A DNA stretch of 64,000 bases from Lepidurus packardi. Taxonomy: Eukaryota; Arthropoda; Branchiopoda; Notostraca; Triopsidae. Below, piece by piece: positions 1 to 10,699 of the stretch. The translations under genes were made by a program, and so were the position numbers. The notes beneath the pieces were generated by a model. It had not been told where the DNA came from, did not search any database, and was given only the letters and a program-made list of their open reading frames with translations. The stretch lies in the NCBI GenBank assembly GCA_023053545.1, contig JAKZAN010000001.1:6282565-6346564 (forward strand), in the 5' to 3' direction. How positions within the stretch are numbered: position 1 is the stretch's first letter; the number at the start of each line of letters is the position of its first letter.

Positions 1-480
1 TATACGGAAATCCCAAACTATTTATCTAAAATGCAAGAAATATATATTATGTACCTGAGGTAAATCTTTGAAAATGAAAACATCATATTTGTTTTAAAAC
101 ATACCAATATTTTGAAATGTACTAAAATTGGTAAAAAAAGTGTTGACCGTTTAATTGGGTGGGAGGGTCCAAACGTCGTGAAATTTGTATGACGCCGCAT
201 TTATGGACGTTCCCTTATTAATAGGGAATGCTTTTCCTTAAAATAGCTTTCGATAATGATCGAAGCCATTTATTCGTAGGGCAATTCGTTTTACGACTTG
301 ATGATTTTAGAATGGTTGGAAATTTTTTGGATTGTTATTTTTACAAACGAAATAGAATCGGTGGTATCTATGCCGGTATTGGTGCTCATGGGAAATGTTG
401 TCATATTCCATACCTACTATAAGGAAATACTTATAGAACAACATTATAGTTTCACCTGATTATTGCTGAGCTGCGTAACT
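1..480. repeat. Long duplicated block, copy 1
   Basis: This block runs from the window edge and is repeated at about 1,775-2,235 in the same orientation. The match includes the run 'atctaaaatgcaagaaat', the stretch around 'gtgttgaccgttt' and the 'ggaaatacttatagaacaac' end. The copies differ by scattered substitutions and small indels, so this is an old duplication. The left end is outside the window. No coding signal was seen in either copy. Family unknown. Confidence 0.8.
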
Positions 481-819
481 GTCCGTGTTAAGAACGTGGA
501 ATATTCGATTTGTTATTTATGATTAATAGCAGAAAAATGTATTTAAAATGTGTGATCTGAATGTACATTTTACTGTCACTGGGTGTTTGCGGAGTATATT
601 ATTGTGTCTGTCTTTTTGCGATGCGGAATTTTGTACTGCTTAGCTATATGATGTGATTATGGCATGTTTTGTAGCTTCGTATTTACAAGTCTGACATTTG
701 AATGTAAACAACTTTATGATCTGAATATACCGGGAGTTGAACAAATTTTTGGGCTTCGGCACAGCATGTATAAATTGGTGTGGTTGGGAGTTTTCCTTTT
801 TTTATTTGTATTGTGTGTA

Positions 820-1180
820 AGTGGCGTATTCCGTGTAGCCTGCAGTAATAAGACAAGGTACGTATTTGAAAGTGCTGTCGATCGAGGGATTACTGAAAGT
901 AGTGAATTTTGTTGTTAAAGCATTTATTTTGTTAACGTACCGAAAGTTGCAAAATTCTTACGTTTCAGTTCAAAAAGGGTGTAGGGGACTTTTTTCTTTT
1001 TGTCGTATGTTTACGTTTGTACTCATCAGGGCTGAAGCTACTCGATGTCTTGATACGACAGGGAATTTCGCCATAGTTTATGTGGACTGTAAGAAACAAA
1101 AATTATATTCATGACGTTATAAGTGAAAGAGTAACGTGGTTAAGGTCAATAAAAACGCTTACCGAAAGTTGAACAAATCC
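820..1180. repeat. Degenerate ~215-bp tandem repeat, cluster 1
   Basis: Two units are recognised by a core close to 'cttaccgaaagttg', at about 933 and 1,157, spaced 224 bp. Each core is followed by a TATGTTTTGG-like stretch, and the first also by 'aaagggtgtaggggact'. The same unit recurs at 5,690-6,440 and 7,385-7,640. No ORF is conserved across the units. Confidence 0.6.
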
Positions 1181-1482
1181 ATATGTATCGGTCCAACTGT
1201 TTTCTGTCATTCCGTGTGAGGTCTTTTATAGTCGGGTTCTATCGTAGAGTTGACGTGTGGAAGAGTAGATTCTTCGTAAAGTCAAGTTCGGTCAAAGTTG
1301 AATCATTAGGAGAAAGGTTTAAGTCATTAGTCAAGTCATTTTCCTCGCTTTGTTAATGAAAAGGGTAAATTAAGAAAGAAAAAATTTCAAAGGTGTAGAA
1401 GCAGTAGCGACAGTCAATTGTAATTCTCATCCTTATTTCGAGTGTCAAAGCACGTTCTGAAGTTTTCTTGCTTGGTAGGGAT

Positions 1483-1633
1483 AAGGGGTGGACTGGCCTA
1501 TGGGGCATTGGGGCAGGTGCCTCATGTGCCGGCTCAAATGCCCCATGCGGCGGCTCAAATTCCTTCTTTATTACTCAGCGGCACCGGCAGGTAGAAAATC
1601 CCCATTGCCCGCTGTAGAGCCAGTCCGCTCCGG
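1483..1633. mobile_element. hAT-like MITE with 8-bp target duplication
   Basis: A 151-bp element flanked on both sides by the identical 8-mer gtagggat (1,475-1,482 and 1,634-1,641). Its ends are inverted: the left reads aaggggtggactggcc and the right, reverse-complemented, reads ccggagcggactggct. Inside the ends, ggggcattggggca on the left pairs with ccattgcccgct on the right. An 8-bp duplication and GGGGYGGACTGGC-type termini are characteristic of hAT elements. It has no coding capacity, so it would have been moved by a transposase encoded elsewhere. Confidence 0.75.
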
Positions 1634-1774
1634 GTAGGGATGCAGTTAATTGTCACTGATGTTTGCCGCTTTTGTGTGTTTTTAAAGGGTGTCATGTTGT
1701 GGAAGGCAGTTGAGAAATTGTAGTTGGGCTACGTATGGAGTGGAAATATAGAAAATACTTGATGGTTTTGTATG

Positions 1775-2235
1775 ACAGGGAAATCCGAAACTATTTATCT
1801 AAAATGCAAGAAATATATATTATGTACATGAGGTAAATCTTTGAAAATGGAAACATCGTATTTGTTTTAAAACTTACCAATATTTTGAAATGTTCTAAAA
1901 TTGGTAACAAAGTGTTGACCGTTTGGCCGGTTTGGGTGGATGGGTCTAAATGGCGTGAAATTTTTATGACGCCGCGTTTACGGACGCTCCCTTATTAATT
2001 GGGATACTGGTTTTCCTTGAAGTATAGTTTTCGATAATGATCGAAGCCATTTATTCGTAGGGGAATTCGTTATACAAGCTGATGATTTTATAATGTTTGT
2101 AAATTTTCTGGATTGTTATTTTTACAAACGAAATAGAATCGGTGGCATCTATATATATAGTCGTGTTATGGGAAATCTTGTCATATTCCACCCACTATGA
2201 GGAAATACTTGTAGAACAACGTTTTAGTTTCAGTT
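1775..2235. repeat. Long duplicated block, copy 2
   Basis: Direct repeat of the block at 1-480, in the same orientation. The first ~440 bp align well and similarity fades after 'ggaaatacttgtagaacaac'. The two copies are separated by about 1.3 kb containing the 215-bp units and a hAT MITE. No coding signal. Confidence 0.8.
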
Positions 2236-2879
2236 ATTTACTTACTTTAGTCTGTGGGAGTTTGGAAATGGCAGCTGAAGGCGGTGGGAAAGTGTGCTAG
2301 TGTTTGATGTAGTGTTTGTTGTAAAATGAGAATGAACGTAAGTGTTGCGGGACAGCAAGACGTGAAAGGTCTGAGTGTGATACGCACGGTATTGTTGATG
2401 AATCCTGTATCTTGTTGAATACATGATATTCTAGGCAAAACTGTGAAAATCAATATTTGTCAAATAGTTGTATTCCAAATTCTAGAGTGAAAGGAGCTGA
2501 TTAGACTATATGTGTAGTTATATATATACACTTTTGTAGACTTTGGGACGATTGTATAAATCTTTTTTGTTTTCGGTATTCTTTAGAATTATTTTCACAT
2601 ATCGTATTTGCAGATGAATTTATTTGAATTATTATTTACTTATGTACATTTGCTTTGTATAATTATATTTATATAATTTAACAGGCATTGCCCATTTTGT
2701 TATGTATTCGATGAGGCATATACATTTGTGTGATTCTGATAGGCTTGAAGCTCCGTATTTGGTAATTGAATGAAAATAACTTTGTGATCTAATAGTACGT
2801 TTCATGAACAGTTGTAGAATTAGGTATGTTTGAGTAAATATGATGTAACGTTAATGATGAATATAGCAGGCCCGTATCA
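2236..2879. other. AT-rich stretch without recognisable gene
   Basis: No ORF with recognisable domain content and no RNA gene signal seen. Short phrases such as 'ctttgtgatctaatagtacg' resemble sequence near 710-730 and 8,050, so this is part of the same repeat mosaic. Confidence 0.5.
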
Positions 2880-3577
2880 GGGGGGGGGGTTTGGGGGTTC
2901 AAACCCCCCTCCCCGAAATGTTTTTTCTCCATGACGATATTATATACTACCCCCCAAAACCCCTCCGGAACCAAAATCCTGGATAGGGGCCTGGAGTATA
3001 GTCATATGAAGTAATATATATGTTGGTTTGAGTCAGGGGTTTGAGTATGTCAGCAATTTTGAGAGCTTATGTACTGTGAGTAAAGAGTAAAAATACAACA
3101 ATCGTTTTGTAGCTTTGTATCGTTGTGAAGCAGGAATTTATTAGTACGAGACTGTGGGAATACACATTTTGTAAGTTACATATAGAGTCAGGCTTGGGCG
3201 ACCTTGGAGTTGAATTGGACACGGGGTTTGGGGGGGTTTGGGGGTTCAAACCCCCCTCCCCGAAATGTTTTTTCTCCATGACGATATTATATACTACCCC
3301 CCAAAACCCCTCCGGAACCAAAATCCTGGATAGGGGCCTGGAGTATAGTCATATGAAGTAATATATATGTTGGTTTGAGTCAGGGGTTTGAGTATGTCAG
3401 CAATTTTGAGAGCTTATGTACTGTGAGTAAAGAGTAAAAATACAACAATCGTTTTGTAGCTTTGTATCGTTGTGAAGCAGGAATTTATTAGTACGAGACT
3501 GTGGGAATACACATTTTGTAAGTTACATATAGAGTCAGGCTTGGGCGACCTTGGAGTTGAATTGGACACGGGGTTTG
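2880..3577. repeat. Tandem duplication, 348-bp period
   Basis: Two nearly identical copies, about 2,880-3,230 and 3,229-3,577. For example, 'gtcatatgaagtaatatata' occurs at about 3,001 and again 348 bp later. Each copy begins with a G-run and short palindrome (gggtttg ... caaaccc) followed by a CCCCC tract. The copies are so alike that the duplication is recent, or an assembly duplication. Small ORFs within it read across low-complexity sequence and are not believable genes. Confidence 0.85.
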
Positions 3578-5680
3578 TGTTGTGTACAGACTGCTGAACT
3601 CGGGAATTAACGTGGAAAAAGCCAATGCTACCTAACATGTTGCTCAAGGCAAGTTGGGCGAAGTGAATTTCTTTGTCGCTAAATAGAACGATTCGGTCTC
3701 CGAGAAATAGAACGGTTTTTCGAAGCGGTTTTCGAAACTGTGGCGTCTTTCCTGGAGAAGGTTATCTCAATTTGCCTCTTTCAAGGACTGCTGAGTTCTG
3801 GCTGCGTGACTGGCAGGCTCTAATACGATATCGAGGTGGCAGGAATTTGTGCCCGTGATTTGGTTAAGTACGAAATTTGGCTGACTTTTTTTCGGCCCAT
3901 AGTGCCTGGAAGACATGACATACTTTTCTTGGCCTCTCTTACAGAGTCTCAAGTTGTGGAGCACGGCGTCTTTCAACAGGACAGGACCAGGACGTATGGT
4001 GGACAGATCAGCTTTATATGAGCAACGCGATCGGGATAGCCATTGACCTTGGTCAAGACTTTTGTTGGAGACTTGCTGTCACTAGAGTCAACAAGGCGCA
4101 AATCTTCTTCCGTATTCTCGTCAACAGCAACGTAAAAATAGAAGGCTACTTCGTCGTCTTCAAGTTTTGGGACCTGGAAGGAAAAATTGACTTTGTACTG
4201 GAATTAATTGTTATTATTGCCGGAACGATAACAACAAATAAGTACGGATTATTATGCCCAGTTTTTAACGACAATTTGTACGAATCAACCCTATTTGACT
4301 GACACGTTTGTGAACGTCAAGTCCTACTCGTATGACTTAGACAACTCGTTGGTGGAAACTCGCTGAGTTAATTAATTTACCCTAGGTTTTGCTGTAAATC
4401 TTATAGTACAGTCAACTAAGACATGTTCATCTAGCGGCTGCTTAACAAACGCGGTTTCAAGTTCTAAGTATCCATTGGGTATATGTTGAACACCAAAGGT
4501 ATGTCCGTCATGCTGAAGCCAACCATAGCTGTTCACCTTACCGCCTTGGTCGCAAGTATGTTTTGAAAATAATTACGAAATTGTAGAACGCTCAGAAATG
4601 AAGCGGGATTTGACGAACCGTAGACCGCTGTGTCTCTGGCTGACTCGGCTCATGGCGAGACATATCAAAGTGGAATCAAAGACGCCAGATCGTGGGTGTG
4701 GAGGCCCAAGTAAACTGGTATGCCGGTAAGTACCCCAAATCTAGCTCAGGTACAGTAAGGCCAGTGACAACCACCACCTTAGAAGTCCAGTTTATTAAAT
4801 TCACTTTCGAATTCTGGAAGTAACGATATAGTTTTTATCAAGATACCTTATTGGGCTCACTTGGGCTTACTTAAAGTCTTTACTCGAGTTTCCAGATAAG
4901 TTTGGTAGACGAAGTAAAATACAACTGATACGACTGCAGTAGGGAGGATACTGTAAACGCTACTGCTTTTTGAAGTACGCCGGCATGGTTTTCCTTTATT
5001 CTCTAAATTAAATAATTTGAATGTGATTTTCTATATAATATTAATAGGTTCTACATTACTGACGTTACCGGGATGCTTTACATGATCTATCTCATTATCG
5101 CTCTTGAAAGAACGGTTTTGTCTGTAGCTTTCTTAATTTGTCGAGTACATAACGATCCGCTATTATCTTTATAGGTATAGCATGGCTTCCCTTTGTCCTT
5201 GCGGGCTTGCGCTGTTGGGCCATTTACTGTAATATAAGTAAATTTTGTTAGCCGTTTTCATGTTTTTATATTAATATTGGGATTATAAGTTAAAAGAAAA
5301 AGGACTTCACTCGTGAAAAACTTACAGAAATACAGTATAGTAGAAATCTAATGTAAAAGAATATAAAAAAATACGTCTGTTGTTTTGAAAAAGTATGTAG
5401 AGGGCAGGCGCGTCACTTTTGCTATTGGTTGACACAAAATTAAGCCGCGCTTGTTTTGACCAACTGGCTATTAGCAAAAGATTTGAGTAACTTTTTCATG
5501 ACTTCAATTTAAATTCGATACATCTGAATCAAATTTATTGGTATTTTAATTTAAAAAATAATATTTTTTTATTCATGAATTGTGTTGGAGTGCATGAAAT
5601 TGATACACTCCAAAACAGTTGATGACTGGAATAGATTTTAAATGTAATTAACTGTTAGTGATGTGACGAATTCACGGATA
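3578..5680. other. Intergenic, no gene seen
   Basis: About 2.1 kb. The longest open frame (4,018-4,302, +) has no recognisable domain, no splice context I can defend, and ends in unremarkable sequence. No tRNA-like or other RNA signature found. Composition becomes more AT-rich after 4,990. Confidence 0.5.
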
Positions 5681-5689
5681 TGGTTAAAT

Positions 5690-6440
5690 TCAATAAGAAA
5701 AAGCTTACCGAAAGTGTTATATAAATCCTTTTGTTTTGGCTCAGAAAGCTTGTCAGAGACTTCTTTGTGTGTGCATGTGGCCGAATCCATGAAGTTGACA
5801 ATGTGAAAGGGTGTAGGAAATCAAATTTGCGTCTATGAGTTTACTGAAAGTAATCGTAAATGTCGGTATGATAATGCAATTAATGAAAGTTAATGGAAAA
5901 GCTTACCGAAAGTGACAAAGTTTTTAGGTTTCGGCCCGTAAAGTGAGGGATTGATACTTTTCTTGTTCTTTTTTTTATGTCATGTAGGCTATATCAGTGG
6001 CGGATTCCATACAGCCTGCACTATAACGAAGGGTATGTATTTGAAGGTGTCTAGACAGGTCTGAGTGAAAGTAGTGAACTTTGTTATAATAAAGATTCAT
6101 GTTGTTGAATTCTAAAAGGAAAACTTACCAGGAGTTGCAACATTTCTAGGTTTCATCTCATTAAAGGGGTGTAGGGGACTCTTATTGTTATAAAGTGATG
6201 ATTCCGTAAAACCAGCAGTCTGAAAGGGGTACGCGCGTAGTTGTATTGGTCTAGCTGTTTACATTGTCTGTCTCTGAAAAAGTAATAAACCTTGTTATTA
6301 TTATATATAAGCTTTATATTCTTTACTTCAAGAAAGCTTACCAAAAGGTTCAGGAATCTTTAGGATTGGTCTCGAAAAGTGTATTTGGGACCATACAGCA
6401 TGCAGTGTGAACTTGAATTAGCTTCGTGTATGCAATAGTG
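5690..6440. repeat. Degenerate ~215-bp tandem repeat, cluster 2
   Basis: Four consecutive units have CTTACCGAAAGT-like cores at about 5,702, 5,898, 6,120 and 6,335, spaced 196, 222 and 215 bp. Each unit also holds a 'gattccat...cagcctgcactat' phrase and a 'ctgaaagtagtgaactttg' phrase at matching positions. Units are diverged by substitutions and indels. On the minus strand each core reads ACTTTCGGTAAG, which resembles a splice donor, but no reading frame is conserved between units. Confidence 0.65.
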
Positions 6441-6762
6441 ACTTGTTTTTCACGTACAGCGTTGCTATAGTATTCAGCATTTACGGCTGTTGTATCATTA
6501 GATTTCACTAGGGTAGGAACTACTCAGTTTCTCAATATTATACCACCGGGAATTCTGACATATGCTTTATGTGAACTGTAAGAAAGAAAGGGTATTTTGC
6601 ATTTTACCGGAATTTTTTGTTTTTGCCTGCAAACAACTTTTTTAAGCATTTTAAACGTCGCTGATTCCAAAAAAAAACAATCATTTTGCGCGGAAAGTAT
6701 TATTTTACTATGTTTTATGTTGCTGTGTTTTACTATGGTTGCTGTTGAAGACAGGTATGTGA

Positions 6763-6800
6763 TTAGGTTAGGTTAGGTTACGTTAGGTTAGGTTACGTTA
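6763..6800 (+). repeat. Interstitial TTAGG/TTACG telomere-type array, left part
   Basis: Uninterrupted pentamers, mainly TTAGG with interspersed TTACG, on the plus strand. TTAGG is the ancestral arthropod telomere repeat. This part is separated from the right part only by the MITE at 6,801-7,045. Confidence 0.85.
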
Positions 6801-7045
6801 GGGCCGATTTCCACTGAAGGTTAAGGCGCTTAGCCTATATGCTTAAGACAATTCAAACAAAAATAATTCACCAAAAGGATAATTCATGATAATTCACCAA
6901 ATAATTCAGTTTGATGAAGGAGGCGTAACCTCATAAAACTGAATTATTTGGTGAATTGTCATGAATTATCCTTTTGGTGAATTATTTTTGTTTGAATTGT
7001 CTTAAGCATAGGCTAAGCGCCTTAACCTTCGGTGGAAATCGGCCC
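6801..7045. mobile_element. PIF/Harbinger-like palindromic MITE with TTA target duplication
   Basis: A 245-bp near-perfect palindrome. It begins GGGCCGATTTCCACTGAAGG and ends with the inverted equivalent ccttcggtggaaatcggccc. The arms extend about 110 bp each, through 'gcgcttagcctat' and 'aattcaccaaaaggata', with a short central loop near 'gatgaaggaggcgtaacctc'. It is flanked by TTA on both sides, within the TTAGG array. TTA/TWA duplications and GGGCC-type termini fit PIF/Harbinger MITEs. No coding capacity. Confidence 0.75.
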
Positions 7046-7126
7046 TTAGGTTAGGTTAGGTTACGTTAGGTTAGGTTAGGTTAGGTTAGGTTAGGTTACG
7101 TTAGGTTAGGTTAGGTTACGTTAGGT
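7046..7126 (+). repeat. Interstitial TTAGG/TTACG telomere-type array, right part
   Basis: About 80 bp of TTAGG with TTACG variants, in the same orientation as the left part. Together the two parts form roughly 118 bp of array that was continuous before the MITE inserted. Confidence 0.85.
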
Positions 7127-7384
7127 GATGTCGATTTGGAATAAATGTTTTGTCGAAAAGGAATGATTATTACATACATAAGATTTCCATCTTTTGTGTT
7201 GCAAATTTCCATGATACAGTGTTTTCCGCGCGAAATGATTGCTTTTTTTTGGAATTACCGACCCTTAAAATGCCAGAAAAAATTGTTTGCAGGCAAAAAC
7301 AAAAAATTCCGGTAAAGTGCAAAAACTCCGAAAGAAAATATGTATTCATGAAGTTAATTGAAGGAATTATATTATTACATTCAA

Positions 7385-7640
7385 ATAGCGAAAACTTACC
7401 GAAAGTAGTACGAATCCTTATGTTTTGGCTGACAAAGGGTGTTGGAAACTTTTTTTATATGTTTATATGTCCCGAGTCCATAAAGCCGGTAGTGTCAAAG
7501 GGTAGGTAATTGAATTCGTCTATTAGGAATCACTGAAAGTAGTAAAGTTGTTATTATCATATTGTAATGCGATTTGAATTATGAAAGTCAATAGGATAAG
7601 CTTACCGAAAGTTCAACAAGTTTTTAGGTTTCGGCTCGGA
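7385..7640. repeat. Degenerate ~215-bp tandem repeat, cluster 3
   Basis: Two further units with cores at about 7,395 and 7,605 (spacing ~210 bp), each followed by a 'tatgttttggct' or 'taggtttcggct' phrase. This looks like the continuation of cluster 2 on the far side of the foldback element. Confidence 0.6.
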
Positions 7641-8017
7641 TTTTCGTTTACCAATACCAATATTAGTAAAAAGTGGTGAGTTAACGGGTGGGTTGAACAG
7701 CAAACATCTGTTACTTAGGTTTGTGGGTGGTCCCGTAGAAGGGAACCAATCCGTGGTTTTTTCGTGTTAGTTTCATGCATGATGGTTTCATGCGATCCTG
7801 CTAATTTCATTCAGTAAGTATAAGGACATATATACGTACGGAAGTTTCACGGCGCGTGGCTGAATTGTGAAATAGTGTTAATAGTAATCGGTGATAACTT
7901 GTAGTATATCCATATTGTTGAGTATCTTGTATTGTAATTGCTGACCATCTTGTCACTTTTAGTATACAGAATATTTAACTGCTTATCCGTAGGGTATAAG
8001 AATCGGAAATGTCGTGC

Positions 8018-8819
8018 TTATGACTTTGGGATTTCAATGTAAACAATTTTATGATCGGAGTAATATGTTTCGTATACGCCGGTTTTGGGTTGATTAAAAC
8101 TGGTGTAAATATGATCTAGTGTTGACATATAGTCAGTGGTATAGGCGGTTATGTGTTGTTGAAGACGTAGGGGTTTAAGTATTTGTGTTACTTTCGATAA
8201 ATCTGTTGCACGAGTGTGTATGTCTATATTGAAATCACCTATAATTACTATATTTTCATAAGATGTATCTATATCACTTATTAAATTGTGTAGCGCATCA
8301 AAGAAATTTTCGACGTTGAACCCGTGGTGTCTGTACAAAACGTAGATTGCAAGTGATAGTTGTGCAATATGTAAACTGCAAAGTTCGAGGTATTTGTTGG
8401 AACAACGTCTAGTGAACATTCCGTCGAGTTTTTGAATACATAACCATTCCATAAGGTGAATTTCCTTTGTGATTTGTAGTGAAATCCATACGGTGTAGAT
8501 CAAAAGAATCTAGTTTATAATCAGCGTCGTAGTCTGCCGCGCATAAACGAGTCTCACATGCAGCAAATACAGTAGTTGCTTTGATGAACGGATCATTTAC
8601 AAGGTCAAGGAAATGTTTACGCAATGAGACTATATTTAAAAATGCAATCATTTTTGTTTTTGTATGAACAATAGATCTTGGATCTAATAACGTTAACTGT
8701 TGAGGTTTCGTTCGTAAACGATCCATTTCTTTTTTGGTGTCGGAGGAAATTTTAATACCAGGTTCATTGAGATCTTCTATAAAAAGTCCCTCAAGCCGTT
8801 TGGCCCCTACTGATAGCAA
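8018..8819 (-). pseudogene. EEP (AP-endonuclease-like) domain of Helentron A
   Basis: C-terminal nuclease domain of the Rep-helicase polyprotein, presumed to nick DNA during mobilisation. It lies in two overlapping frames. The N-terminal part (8,409-8,819) has the 'SLRKHFLDLVND' and 'CETRLCAADYDADYKLD' motifs typical of this module. The C-terminal part (8,018-8,503) has the catalytic-type motif 'IVIIGDFNID' and the terminal 'STLDHIY...YYSDHKIVY' block with its conserved Ser-Asp-His. The two frames are offset by a small shift near 8,480. It continues directly from the Pif1 motif VI (RAKRLEGLF) just upstream, so this was one fused protein. Assignment to the EEP superfamily is by motif; exact substrate unknown. 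Confidence 0.75.
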
Positions 8820-10640
8820 CGTAATGCATGTTTGACGTAGCTCTTCCTAAATTGACAATTACCTGCTCCATTGTTTGTCCTTGTGCACGGTGAATTGTTT
8901 TCGAGCTGTTTGGCCGTAGTGGATACTGGAGTCCTTTCAAATTCAGCTCGGTTGTAGGTGTATCTACAAGTTATTGGAAATATTGGCGTCCAGTTAGGGC
9001 TGAAGGGTACAATCTTGCTTGTAGAGATGAGAGTACTTTTGACGACACTGTTTTCCTATCGTCATTTCCTTGAACTCAACCCAAATAGGAGTATAAGCGG
9101 CTGACTGTAGAACTAAGCACTCGCAGACTGAGGAAGATTTCAATATTCCTTTGTCTGCAACTGGTAAGTGTAAAGGTAGTTTCTTAATAATGCATTCTGA
9201 CCCCATTAGCCAAGCCATCATTAACATCAGAGTTCATACTGTATTCGAAAGGCAAATTCTATTGCTATATGTAAATAACGAATGCAATTGGTATTAGTAA
9301 TTTTATCCGGCAGTGTGTTTAAAAGACATTTTATATCAACGCCTTTACACCCTCTTACTGGAAGGTCGGTACTGATAATTATTGCTCTCTCTTGTTTTGC
9401 GTTTTCCCATTCCTTTTGGTTGTAGAAATCAATATCATTATTCCGGTAACTGATTCGTTGTACACCAATTGGGAGACGTTGAAGTGATTCGGCTACGTAG
9501 GATAGAAATATCTTCAGGAGTTTGCTTGCCTTCTCGTAACCTGTTTAGGAGTTCCGCGAAGAGAAGGTCGTCTTTTTGACGCATGATCTGCTGTAGCTCA
9601 AACATTTTAAAGTTGTCTAAACCAAAGATGCTCAGATAAGCAGCGTGCTCCCGTATTCGAATATTTAAAAACAGGCTGAGCTTTCGTTGGTGGTAGTTGA
9701 AAGAGGTCTCCGACACAAACAATACTGATTTACCTCCAAATATCTGCGACGAGCCAAAAATTTCTTTTAAGCGAAAGTCAATGTAATAAAGCATATTTAT
9801 TCCTACCATAGAAATTTCGTCTATTATGAAAAGTTCTACATCGCGGAACAGTAAATATAATTCCGAGCGCACTTGAGATTGCAAACACAAAAAAAGTATT
9901 ATTAGCGTCGAACATTCTTCCTATAGGAATATGAAATGTGCTGTGTATCGTTGATCCGCCTACATTAAAAGCGGCTTTGCCAGTGTAAGCTACAATAACC
10001 ACTTTCTTTGTATCGGGATTTGAGTTCGGACCTTTGTTAAAATAACGGGTTACACATGCGTCAATCGCTCGAACAACTAAACTTTTGCCTGTTCCGGCTC
10101 CACCGCTAAGGAATCTACAATAATTGCCAGCTTTTGTTTTATGCATGTATAAACAGGATCTAAGACAAATAGTCGTTGTTCTATATTTAAACAACACGCA
10201 TCATAGAGAAATACTCCTCATCCTCGTATACCATACTTTTCGACTGACGAAGCTGTTTTACCTAAGCTCAGATCATTAGGGTGGGGGTATTTGGTAAATC
10301 TCTTCCTATGTCTGCTTCAGGCATGCAGTTGTACTCAGGGTCGAAAATTTGATTGGAATCAGTTTGCAATTCCTTCAGAGTTTCTTCGTCTTCCGATTCT
10401 GAACCGTTGAAAGTGTTATGATCCACTAACTCGTGTAAAGGTTTGCTCAGTATATCGTCTACCAGCATCACTGCTGGGTTCAAAAAATTGGCGTTCTTTT
10501 TGAATACGGTTGAAAACATCACGCTGGAAAAATGTAGTCTCGTAAGTTTCTTGAGTTTTAAGATCATTGTGATCCCTCCATGGCCAGTACAAACATGAGT
10601 TTACTATGGAAATATTTTTCAGGGTTTGTGTCACAGACGG
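8820..10640 (-). pseudogene. Pif1-family helicase domain of Helentron A, frameshifted
   Basis: SF1B DNA helicase that would unwind the element during rolling-circle transposition. Visible motifs in order: a linker with 'SIVNSCLYWPWRD' (10,416-10,634) and 'ILSKPLHELVD'; Walker A 'SGGAGTGKS' near 10,110; 'VIVAYTGKAAFNVGGSTIHS'; Walker B 'LFIIDEISMVG' near 9,830; a motif III 'GDLFQLPP', readable only after a one-base shift near 9,715; 'LQQIMRQKDDLLFAELLNRL'; then 'TIHRAQGQTMEQVIVNLGRA' near 8,850-8,910 and motif VI ending RAKRLEGL across a frameshift near 8,805. At least four frameshifts break the frame, each apparently of a single base. Continuous with Rep upstream and EEP downstream. Confidence 0.85.
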
Positions 10641-10699
10641 TAGTTCATGAACCTTAAGATTCGATGTTTTGTTCGTACATTATAGGACCGAATGTTTCT

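Larger units (their letters stand above)
6597..7322. mobile_element. Foldback element with ~105-bp inverted arms enclosing TTAGG array
   Basis: Left arm about 6,597-6,700; right arm about 7,222-7,322. They are reverse complements at roughly 90 percent by eye: 'ttttaccggaattttttg' on the left matches 'caaaaaattccggtaaa' on the right, and 'caatcattttgcgcgg' matches 'ccgcgcgaaatgattg'. The centre holds the TTAGG/TTACG array and the inserted MITE. It interrupts the 215-bp repeat array, which resumes at about 7,390. No coding capacity. Family unassigned. Confidence 0.7.

Noticed and set aside
2880-3361. Short ORFs with a repeated 'GFWGVVYNIVMEKKHFGEGG' protein
   Set aside because: The repeated peptide comes from the 348-bp tandem duplication and low-complexity G/C runs, not from a gene family.
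4018-4302. Open frame starting with an Hsp70-like 'AIGIAIDLGQDF'
   Set aside because: Only the first dozen residues recall the Hsp70 ATPase start; nothing downstream fits, so chance similarity is likelier than a pseudogene.
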